A stretch of 48,889 nt of DNA from Bacillota bacterium (GTDB lineage Bacteria > Bacillota > UBA4882 > UBA8346), in assembly GCA_023415835.1 (NCBI GenBank), contig JAEZJK010000120.1, positions 1 through 48,889 of the forward strand, in the 5' to 3' direction. Every line of letters starts with the position of its first letter. The first letter of the stretch is position 1. The translations under genes were made by a program, and so were the position numbers. Below, piece by piece: positions 34,218-41,712 of the stretch. Below the pieces are notes generated by a model. That model had not been told where the DNA came from, made no database searches, and was given only the letters and a program-made list of their open reading frames with translations.

Positions 34218-34307
34218 AACCGGGAATAAAACAGATTACCCGTTTTTTGTTATTATTTTTAATGACAATGTTGTTTATTTTGAATAATTTTTATTGGAGG
34301 TCTAGCG

Positions 34308-35327
34308 ATGAGGCAAGAACTGGAAAGATTAAGGGCTGAGGCTATCCAAGACATTCAAACTGCTGAAGATAGCGGCACTCTGAACGAAATCCGCGTTAAA
34401 GTCCTTGGCAAAAAGGGAACGCTAACGTCGATCCTTAGAGGGATGGGTGGATTATCGCCAGAGGAGCGCCCGATTATTGGTGAGTTGGCTAACCGGGTCC
34501 GGGAGGAAATCGAAACCGCCCTGGATGAACGAGGCCAAATCATAGCAGGCCAAGAACAAAGCCTTAAATTAGCTCAGGAAGAAATCGACATCCTTTTACC
34601 GGGACGAAAACCTAAACTGGGGCATCCCCATCCGTTACAACTGGTTTTGGAAGAAATCGAGGATACCTTTTTGGGTATGGGTTTCACCATTGCTGAAGGG
34701 CCGGAGATTGAAACCGATTACTATAATTTTGAAGCCCTGAATCTCCCTAAAAACCATCCGGCCCGCGACATGCAGGATTCACTATATATTACCCCGGAAA
34801 TTTTACTTAGGACACAAACTTCCCCAGTCCAAGTCAGGACTATGGAAAAATTTAATCCTAATCCGATTCGAATAATCGCTCCTGGAAGGGTATACCGGCG
34901 TGACGCGCTTGACGCCACTCACTCGCCGGTGTTCCATCAGGTTGAAGGGCTTGTAGTTGACGAAGGGATTACCTTCGGGGATTTGAAAGGCATTCTATCT
35001 ATATTTGCTAAGAAATTGTTCGGCGAAGACCGACAGGTTAGGTTCAGGCCCAGTTTCTTTCCGTTTACCGAACCCAGTGCTGAAGTTGATGTCTCATGCA
35101 GTTGTTCCGGAAAAGGCTGCCGGGTATGTAAAGGCAGCGGTTGGCTGGAGATTTTGGGCTCCGGTTCGGTTAACCCTACGGTACTACGGATGTCCAAGTA
35201 TGACCCGGAACTGGTATCCGGTTTTGCCTTTGGGATGGGTGTTGAAAGGATTGCGATGCTAAAATACGGTATTAACGATATCAGGCTTTTCTACGAAAAT
35301 GATTTGCGGTTTTTGTCACAATTCTAA
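34308..35327 (+). CDS. pheS: Phenylalanyl-tRNA synthetase alpha subunit
   Basis: The catalytic subunit (339 residues) of the alpha2-beta2 enzyme charging tRNA-Phe. The N-terminal coiled coil for tRNA binding is followed by the class II core: LGHPHPLQLVLEEIEDTFLG, the motif 2 region FHQVEGLVVDEGITFGDLKG and the motif 3 region FGMGVERIAMLKYGINDIR. An insertion CSCSGKGCRVCKGSGW carries four cysteines, as found in many bacterial PheS. ATG 34308 has GGAGG ahead. It is 21 bp upstream of pheT. Confidence 0.97.
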   Translation: MRQELERLRAEAIQDIQTAEDSGTLNEIRVKVLGKKGTLTSILRGMGGLSPEERPIIGELANRVREEIETALDERGQIIAGQEQSLKLAQEEIDILLPGRKPKLGHPHPLQLVLEEIEDTFLGMGFTIAEGPEIETDYYNFEALNLPKNHPARDMQDSLYITPEILLRTQTSPVQVRTMEKFNPNPIRIIAPGRVYRRDALDATHSPVFHQVEGLVVDEGITFGDLKGILSIFAKKLFGEDRQVRFRPSFFPFTEPSAEVDVSCSCSGKGCRVCKGSGWLEILGSGSVNPTVLRMSKYDPELVSGFAFGMGVERIAMLKYGINDIRLFYENDLRFLSQF

Positions 35328-35348
35328 GATGGATGGAGGAGATTGGCG

Positions 35349-37751
35349 ATGCGTGTCTCATATGAATGGTTGCGGGAGTATTTGAAAATTGACCTTTCCA
35401 TCGAGGAACTGGCGGAAAAGATGACGATGTCGGGTATCGCGGTGGAAGAAATTGAAGATATGGCTGCCCCTTATCGCAATATGGTGGTGGCTAAAGTTAT
35501 TTCACTGGAGAAACATCCTCAGGCAGATAATTTATTAATAACGCAGCTTGATATCGGCGGTTTCGGCAAAAAACAAGTGATTACAGCGGCTAAAAACCTG
35601 AAGCCGGGAGATCTAGTCCCGTTAGCTTTAGCGGGCGCTGTTTTACCTGATGGGAAAAATATTAGCGATCTGAATTTTAAAGGTATTCTATCGGAAGGGA
35701 TGATGTGTTCCGGGACAGAATTGGGCTTGGAAAAGGAATCGGCCGGAATATGGGTCTTCAATGATCCTATCCTGCCCGGAACTACGGTTGCTGAAGCGTT
35801 GGGGAGCACTGACCAAGTGTTAATCCTGGAATTGACCGCCAATCGCTCCGATTGCCTGGGAATGATCAATGTGGCGCGCGAGATTGCCGCTATTTTGGAT
35901 ACTACCTTCAAACTCGCGGAACCGGCCTTAAAAGAAGATGGGCCATCAATTGAGGAATTAGTCGAAATCAAGATCAAAGATCCGGATCTCTGCCCGCGTT
36001 ATGCGGCCCGGGTAGCTGTAGGCCTTAAAATCAACCCTTCCCCGGAATGGATGCAACGCCGTTTAAAAGCAGCCGGTGTCCGTCCGATCAATAACATCGT
36101 CGACATCACCAACTATGTGATGTTGGAATACAATCAACCGTTACATGCCTTTGATTTGGATCAGATCTTAAACCGCCAGGTAATTATCAGGCGCGCCCAA
36201 AATGGCGAAAAGCTTACTACCTTGGATGGGATTGAACGGCAATTTACTCCGGATAGTTTATTGATTACGGATTCCAATGGAGGATTGTGTGTCGCCGGGG
36301 TAATGGGCGGTGAATCCAGCGAGGTAACCGGCAAAACTGTCAATTTACTACTCGAAGCGGCTTATTTCGATCCGGGCAGTATCCGAAAGACTTCAAAAAG
36401 CCTGGGAATGCGGACTGAGGCTTCGCTTCGGTTCGAGAGGGGAATCGACCCAAACAATACCTTGAATGCGCTCAACCGCGCCGCTCAATTGATTGAGATG
36501 TTGGGTTGCGGTAAGGTTGCCCGCGGTTTTCGGGATGAATATCCGAATCGGATCGCCCCGGTTACGATCAATACAGATAGCGGTCGGATCAATTCCTGGC
36601 TGGGTACGGATTTGACTAGGGAACAAATTAGCCGATATCTAACTCGGGTTTGTTTTGAGGTTAATACTACCGGCGACAATCAGATGGAAGTGAAAGTCCC
36701 AACCTACCGGCGGGACGTTACCCATATGGCTGATTTGGCTGAAGAAGTAGCCAGGCTTCATGGTTACGGCCAGATTAAAATGACCATTCCGGAAAGCCAA
36801 CAATTAGGGGAACGGACCTCTTTTCAAAAATTACAACTGGATTGCCGAAGAACTTTACAAGGCGCCGGTATCTCCGAGATCATGACCTATAGCTTTTATT
36901 CAAAAGCCGTACCCGAACAACTCGCCCTCAATCAAAGCGATCCTTTGCGGAAGATGGTCGAATTGATGATGCCCCTAAGTGAAGAACAAGCGGTAATGCG
37001 TACCGGCCTAGCTCATGGATTATTGGCGACGATTGCTTTTAACGCCAATCGGCGCCAAACCGACCTGGCATTTTATGAAATCGGCCGGGTTTACTTGCCA
37101 TCGGAAAATATCTTGCCCGATGAACCCCTTTACTTAGGAGTGGGTTTAACCGGTCGTAAAAACGAAATGAGTTGGAACCAGGCCCGGGATGAATATGATT
37201 ATTATGACCTTAAGGGGATTTTGGAATTGATTTGGGAACGGTTTAAACTGCCGCAGCCTCAATACATCCGTTCTAGCCGACCCTACCTTCATCCCGGGCA
37301 GGGCGCCGAAGTCCTGCTGGAAGGGAAAAATATTGGTTATTTGGGGCAAGCCCACCCCGAAGTGTTAAAACGTTATGATTTGGCTAAGGAAGTATATTTA
37401 ATGGAGCTTAACTTGACAGCCTTGGCCGAGCGGATTAACGCTGAAATTACCTTTGAACCGTTACCTAAGTTCCCTGCGGTTCAAAGGGACTTGGCCTTGG
37501 TCCTTCCACAAACAGTTAACGCCGATCGAATCATTGCCATGATTAAAGAGATCAGTGGCAATCTGGCGGAACGGGTGGAGTTATTTGATGTTTATCAAGG
37601 GGGGCAAATTGGCCCGGATCAGCGTAGCATGGCCTTTAGCATCACTTACCGTTCGAAAGAACGGACCTTAAACGACTCGGAAGTTAACGAACTCCAAACA
37701 AAATTGCTCCAGAAACTGAATGCCGAATTTGGGGCCGCTGTCCGGGGCTAA
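35349..37751 (+). CDS. pheT: Phenylalanyl-tRNA synthetase beta subunit
   Basis: An 800-residue subunit with the editing site. Order: an N-terminal tRNA-binding OB fold (about 40-150, starting VVAKVISLEKHPQADNL), the B3/B4 editing core (HAFDLDQI, ITDSNGGLCVAGVMGG), the B5 domain, a catalytic-like module and the C-terminal FDX-ACB anticodon-binding domain (about 705-800, FPAVQRDLALVLP). ATG 35349 is preferred over TTG 35343, which is only 2 bases from GGAGGA. A terminator follows. Confidence 0.97.
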   Translation: MRVSYEWLREYLKIDLSIEELAEKMTMSGIAVEEIEDMAAPYRNMVVAKVISLEKHPQADNLLITQLDIGGFGKKQVITAAKNLKPGDLVPLALAGAVLPDGKNISDLNFKGILSEGMMCSGTELGLEKESAGIWVFNDPILPGTTVAEALGSTDQVLILELTANRSDCLGMINVAREIAAILDTTFKLAEPALKEDGPSIEELVEIKIKDPDLCPRYAARVAVGLKINPSPEWMQRRLKAAGVRPINNIVDITNYVMLEYNQPLHAFDLDQILNRQVIIRRAQNGEKLTTLDGIERQFTPDSLLITDSNGGLCVAGVMGGESSEVTGKTVNLLLEAAYFDPGSIRKTSKSLGMRTEASLRFERGIDPNNTLNALNRAAQLIEMLGCGKVARGFRDEYPNRIAPVTINTDSGRINSWLGTDLTREQISRYLTRVCFEVNTTGDNQMEVKVPTYRRDVTHMADLAEEVARLHGYGQIKMTIPESQQLGERTSFQKLQLDCRRTLQGAGISEIMTYSFYSKAVPEQLALNQSDPLRKMVELMMPLSEEQAVMRTGLAHGLLATIAFNANRRQTDLAFYEIGRVYLPSENILPDEPLYLGVGLTGRKNEMSWNQARDEYDYYDLKGILELIWERFKLPQPQYIRSSRPYLHPGQGAEVLLEGKNIGYLGQAHPEVLKRYDLAKEVYLMELNLTALAERINAEITFEPLPKFPAVQRDLALVLPQTVNADRIIAMIKEISGNLAERVELFDVYQGGQIGPDQRSMAFSITYRSKERTLNDSEVNELQTKLLQKLNAEFGAAVRG

Positions 37752-37781
37752 AGGGTTATAAATTCCGTTAATCAAAGCTGA

Positions 37782-37819
37782 GGGGTAAAACCGAAATGGT
37801 TTTATCCCTATTTTTTTTA
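37782..37819 (+). terminator. Terminator of the pheS-pheT operon
   Basis: GGGGTAAAACC (37782-37792) pairs with GGTTTTATCCC (37798-37808) around GAAAT, including one G-T pair, then TATTTTTTTTAT. Confidence 0.92.
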
Positions 37820-37922
37820 TAATTCTTCCTTTGATGAAATTCGCATCAAGCGTTAATCAATTCGCATATATATTAAGTAGCTAGACTTGATTGATGCAAC
37901 CAAATCAAAGGAGGGTTTTCTT

Positions 37923-38792
37923 GTGATCCGGAAACTGTCCCAAGCTAACTTGACGTTATTATCCAGGGGGATATTTTATCTGGCATTAACGATAATTTGG
38001 TCGTTGGTTTCCCTCAAAATCAATAGTATTGAAAGCCAAAGCGGTTATTTTGAAATCCGCCCTTTATTACAGTTCAAGGCCATCTTACCTGCAGCCATTT
38101 TTGGGGGAAGGTATTTGCTTTTCGGCAGATATCGCTTGGGTCCTTCAAATCCCTGGATTTTTCCATTAAGCCTTTTTTTAGCGGGAGGATCGGTTTTTGA
38201 TAAGTTGTTGAGCGCCGCCAATATTGGTTATGTCCTGATGATAGCGGCGGATATGCTTATCTGGGCTTTTTTAATCAATGAGACGGCGGAAACGCTGAGA
38301 ACCGTTTTTCGATTCTGGAAGTCCCTGCCGAAAGTTAATTATGCGATGTTCATTGATATCTGGGCCAAACTAAACAATGACCTTTTCAAGCTCAGCCTGT
38401 GGTTAACCAGTTTAGTAGGGTTAACCTTTTTTTACTTGGTTAGCTTCTTTATGGTAGACGCTTTGTTATATAGTTACCTGCTATTAACGCCATTGGTGGC
38501 AACAGGGGCATCCTTATATTTATTGATGTATTCTAAGATCAAGGCTTGGGTCAATAACGATCTGACCCTAATAGATGCTGAATTGGCCGTACAGCTTGAT
38601 TGGGATCAGGTGAAAGGCGATCCTGAATTGCCGCAAAGGGTTGCATGGTTTCAGTATTTGTCTTTGATCCGTAATTATCTGAAAGATCTTGAAAAACCCG
38701 CGTTATTAATCAGGTTGTTCCTGTTGTACCTGGCTTGTAGCGGTTTAATCTTGTGCCTGCCCTACTTTTTCGGAAGAGTGATTGAGGTATAA
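37923..38792 (+). CDS. Polytopic membrane protein of unknown function
   Basis: A 289-residue protein with about six hydrophobic segments: near residues 15-33, 50-66, 80-97, 103-118, 162-190 and 265-285. A charged region of about 60 residues before the last helix is likely cytoplasmic (IDAELAVQLDWDQVKGDPEL). No family recognised. GTG 37923 has AAAGGAGGG upstream. It stands between pheT and zapA, where Bacillus has rnhC, and is bounded by terminators on both sides, so it is a single-gene unit. Confidence 0.7.
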   Translation: MIRKLSQANLTLLSRGIFYLALTIIWSLVSLKINSIESQSGYFEIRPLLQFKAILPAAIFGGRYLLFGRYRLGPSNPWIFPLSLFLAGGSVFDKLLSAANIGYVLMIAADMLIWAFLINETAETLRTVFRFWKSLPKVNYAMFIDIWAKLNNDLFKLSLWLTSLVGLTFFYLVSFFMVDALLYSYLLLTPLVATGASLYLLMYSKIKAWVNNDLTLIDAELAVQLDWDQVKGDPELPQRVAWFQYLSLIRNYLKDLEKPALLIRLFLLYLACSGLILCLPYFFGRVIEV

Positions 38793-38826
38793 CTCCTTCA
38801 AAAAATGAAGGAGTTTTAATTTTTTT
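38791..38826 (+). terminator. Terminator overlapping the membrane protein stop
   Basis: AACTCCTTCA (38791-38800) and TGAAGGAGTT (38806-38815) form a perfect 10-bp stem with a 5-base loop, then TTAATTTTTTT. The stem begins within the stop codon. Confidence 0.93.
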
Positions 38827-38884
38827 CGCTAATTCTTACCTATATTGACTGCAATGGTATTAAAAATAATAATGGAGTTGGCCA

Positions 38885-39151
38885 ATGATTGAACGAAAAG
38901 AGGCTGAGGAGAAAAAAATTATTGTAAAGATAATGGGTGACGAATACCTGATTCGTGGCACCGATACCCCTGAGTATGTCGAACGGATCGTCTCCTATGT
39001 GGAAGGAATTATCGATGGGATTGGCTATAACCAGAATAAGTTGAACAAATGCCAAGTCGCAGTTTTGGCAGCCTTAAAAATCGCGGATGAACTTTATAAA
39101 TTAAGGCAAGAATATCAATATCTGGATGATTTACTAAAAGAGTCCAGATAG
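38885..39151 (+). CDS. zapA: Cell division protein ZapA
   Basis: An 88-residue ZapA that bundles FtsZ filaments. The N-terminal beta domain (KIIVKIMGDEYLIRGTDTPE) is followed by YVERIVSYVEGIIDGI and a long dimerisation helix (LNKCQVAVLAALKIADELYK). Length is normal. The order pheT-(x)-zapA-cvpA matches Bacillus. ATG 38885 has TGGAGT upstream. Confidence 0.9.
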   Translation: MIERKEAEEKKIIVKIMGDEYLIRGTDTPEYVERIVSYVEGIIDGIGYNQNKLNKCQVAVLAALKIADELYKLRQEYQYLDDLLKESR

Positions 39152-39244
39152 CCAGCGGGCTGCCATTTGATTCATTTGACAAAGCTCCGGAGCTAACGTG
39201 GAGCGATAATCATCGATATTTTTTCTGGATAGGGAGGTATCCAT

Positions 39245-40057
39245 TTGACTTGGTTGGATTGGTTAATCGCCGTGGCATTTTTTTTCTTGATCGTTCGAGG
39301 TTACCGAAGAGGTTTTTTCCAACAATTCCTTGACTTATTGGGGAGTGTTGTTGCATTAATAGTAGCTTTTTACTTCTATCAACGGGTTGGATCTATCTTG
39401 GCTGGTTACCTTCGCTTATCGGAACCATTCGCCAATATGTTGGGGTTTATTTTAATCATCGTGTTGCTCAGCGGCTCCGTCAGTTTTATCGGTAAACGCT
39501 GGAAGGAGAGTAATAAAGGCGAACCGGTGGCGCTCTTTGATAGCGGTATGGGGGCGATTTTGGGTGGTTTAAAAGCGGCCGTAATTTTAATAATTATCCT
39601 GTTAATCCTAGTCAGCTTACCATTTAATTTTTGCGCCGAACAAATTGAAGCGTCAAGTTTTGCCAATGATTTATTGCGTTTGGCGCCGCTATTTTATGTG
39701 ATCCAAAACAATTCCCTTCCTTCAAACTTACCGCGGTTGGTTGTTTCCCCGGAAGGCTTGCAAGTGCGTAAAATAGCCCCTGGAAATTTGGACAAGGCTA
39801 CTTGTATTGCCTGTGGGACTCGGGTCCAGAACCGGGGGATGACCAGAAAGGGACTGGCCTCACATCCTCAGGCCTTTTGCCCGAAGTGCCACCGGATCAG
39901 CGATGGTTGTTTGACTTTTGAAGGATATCATGCCACCCATGGGGTATGCCCTTATGAACGGTTAGGCGCGGTAGGATTGACCGACTGTAAAATCTGGCCC
40001 AATCCGGAGCCGACTACGGTTACCGGAAAATGCCCTGTTTGTGGAAGGAGCCAGTAA
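39245..40057 (+). CDS. CvpA-family membrane protein fused to a C-terminal zinc ribbon
   Basis: A 270-residue protein. Residues 1-150 are CvpA-like: WLDWLIAVAFFFLIVRGYRR, three further helices, and a conserved LFDSGMGAILGGLKAAVILI. After a linker the last 90 residues carry nine cysteines, in CIACGT, CPKCH, DGC, VCPYE, DC and CPVCGRS, plus several His. This looks like one or more zinc-ribbon folds on the cytoplasmic or outer face. CvpA proteins normally lack such a tail. TTG 39245 has AGGGAGG upstream. The next Bacillus genes polX and mutS2 are absent here. Confidence 0.78.
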   Translation: MTWLDWLIAVAFFFLIVRGYRRGFFQQFLDLLGSVVALIVAFYFYQRVGSILAGYLRLSEPFANMLGFILIIVLLSGSVSFIGKRWKESNKGEPVALFDSGMGAILGGLKAAVILIIILLILVSLPFNFCAEQIEASSFANDLLRLAPLFYVIQNNSLPSNLPRLVVSPEGLQVRKIAPGNLDKATCIACGTRVQNRGMTRKGLASHPQAFCPKCHRISDGCLTFEGYHATHGVCPYERLGAVGLTDCKIWPNPEPTTVTGKCPVCGRSQ

Positions 40058-40135
40058 GTAATAATTAATTCCGGGCTATAAATTAATCCCTAAAGGAAAC
40101 ACTTTTACCTGTGATGATTTGTTCAGGAGCGATTG

Positions 40136-40690
40136 ATGAACATTTTATATACCATCGGTAAATTGATTTCCATTTATATAGTGGCCCTGATAGTCGTAAG
40201 GTTCATGGGTAAAAGGGCCCTGGGGCAATTAAGCCTCTTTGATCTGGTAATCATGGCTGGAATTGGAGACGTAATCATCGTCGTTGGCATGGATCGGCAA
40301 GTGCCGTTTATTAAAGGGGTTTTAATCTTATTGGTATTGGGCGGACTTGAATTACTATTCTCCTTGCTTTCATACCGTTCCAAATTAATGGCGGGTCTCT
40401 TGGAAGGCAAACCGACCTTGTTAGTAAATAACGGCATTATGATCGAAGAAAATATGGCTAGGGAACATATTTCCCTTTCGGACTTACGCCAAGAATTGCG
40501 TCAGCAAGGAGTGGTTCAAATCTCTCAAGTTTCCAAAGCGGTCTTGGAGGCTTGCGGTAAAATCAGTGTGATTGTCAAGGAAGAAGAGGAGGAAGAACCA
40601 TCAGCCAATAAGCAACTAATAGCTGAATTGGCGGGGATCCGGCAAGAATTAGCCGAATTAAAGGAAAAAATTAGAATTAGGGAGAGTTAA
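40136..40690 (+). CDS. DUF421 membrane protein (YetF/YcaP-like)
   Basis: A 184-residue protein of the DUF421 family. Three N-terminal helices contain YIVALIVVRFMGKRALGQLS and the conserved FDLVIMAGIGD. The cytoplasmic domain includes KPTLLVNNGIMIEENMAREH and ISLSDLRQELRQQGV. A Glu-rich tail (about 150-184) forms a probable coiled coil. Related proteins occur in spore membranes in Bacillus. ATG 40136 is preferred (AGGAG 6 bases ahead) over TTG 40133. It ends 2 bp before the next gene. Confidence 0.85.
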   Translation: MNILYTIGKLISIYIVALIVVRFMGKRALGQLSLFDLVIMAGIGDVIIVVGMDRQVPFIKGVLILLVLGGLELLFSLLSYRSKLMAGLLEGKPTLLVNNGIMIEENMAREHISLSDLRQELRQQGVVQISQVSKAVLEACGKISVIVKEEEEEEPSANKQLIAELAGIRQELAELKEKIRIRES

Positions 40691-40692
40691 GT

Positions 40693-41619
40693 TTGGCGGT
40701 TTTGATGCTCTTTATCGACGGCCTAGGGGTTGGTATTGAAAATCCCGGGATCAATCCATTAGTAGTAGCCGAACTGCCCTTTATCCGAAATGTATTACAG
40801 GGGAGATTGACTCAAACAACGGTCGGTAACGGTATCATCAGATCTAATATGGTTATCAAAGCCATCGATGCCAGGCTCGGGGTACCAGGTATTCCCCAGA
40901 GCGCTACCGGCCAAACAGCCCTTTTTACCGGGGTCAATGCCGCCCAAGCAACCGGACGGCATATTAACGGTTTTCCTACCAAAGCTTTACGGGATATTTT
41001 GGAGCGTCAAAGTATCTTTAAGCAAATCAATCAAGCCGGGCAAAGCGGAGTATTTGCCAATACTTTTACTAAAGAATATTTTGAAACCGTCAAGCGAGGG
41101 CGTTATCGCCATTCCGCAAGTACTACAGCAGCTTTGGCCGGAGGCTGCCGCTTGTTGATGGTTGAAGACCTAAATAATGGGTATGCAGTTTATCAGGATC
41201 TAACCAATGAACAATTACGCCAGAAAAACTATCCGGTCCCGTTAATTACTCCGGAAATGTCAGCCGTAAACCTAGTCCGTCAAGCCAAACAGAACGATTT
41301 TACGCTTTTTGAATATTTCCAAACCGACCGCTGCGGTCACGCTCAAGACTGGGAATTAGCTTTGGAATTACTGAACCGGTTGGATCGGTTTGTGGCTACG
41401 GTAATTACTGAAATGCCCTCCGGTTTCACTTTAGTGATCACCAGCGATCATGGGAATATTGAGGATTTGTCGATTAAAACTCATACTTTGAATCCGGCGC
41501 CATTAATGGTTTTTGGACCTAATGCGGCAGACTTTGGCCAAGTTGATTCATTAGTAGGGGTTTGTCCGACGATACTGAATATATTAGGCATCTCTAGTAC
41601 GGAACTTGCCAGCGGTTAA
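40693..41619 (+). CDS. Alkaline-phosphatase-superfamily metalloenzyme
   Basis: A 308-residue member of the metalloenzyme (phosphoglycerate mutase/phosphopentomutase) superfamily. LMLFIDGLGVG gives the first metal Asp. IPQSATGQTALFTGVNAAQA carries the nucleophile Thr/Ser. Asp-Arg-Cys-Gly-His, then ITSDHGNIEDLSIKTHT give the remaining ligands. It is shorter than GpmI or DeoB because no large cap is inserted. The substrate is unknown. TTG 40693 has GGGAGAG ahead; it forms an operon with the DUF421 gene. Confidence 0.8.
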   Translation: MAVLMLFIDGLGVGIENPGINPLVVAELPFIRNVLQGRLTQTTVGNGIIRSNMVIKAIDARLGVPGIPQSATGQTALFTGVNAAQATGRHINGFPTKALRDILERQSIFKQINQAGQSGVFANTFTKEYFETVKRGRYRHSASTTAALAGGCRLLMVEDLNNGYAVYQDLTNEQLRQKNYPVPLITPEMSAVNLVRQAKQNDFTLFEYFQTDRCGHAQDWELALELLNRLDRFVATVITEMPSGFTLVITSDHGNIEDLSIKTHTLNPAPLMVFGPNAADFGQVDSLVGVCPTILNILGISSTELASG

Positions 41620-41663
41620 AAACTTAAAGCGGTATTTGAAGCATTATAAAATGAAAGGCCTTA

Positions 41664-41705
41664 AATCTCCCGCAAAGGCGCGGAGACGCAGAGTTACAGG
41701 GAAGT
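41664..41705. repeat. CGCAAAGGCGCGGAGACGCAGAG-type intergenic repeat
   Basis: The stretch from about 41668 to 41700 begins CTCCCGCAAAGGCGCGGAGA and continues CGCAGAGTTACAGGGAAGTT. Similar words are scattered between genes in many unrelated environmental bacteria, from my memory. A shorter relative occurs here at 25368-25392. It lies right at the start of the U32 gene, whose ribosome site is poor. Confidence 0.4.
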
Positions 41706-41712
41706 TAAAACA

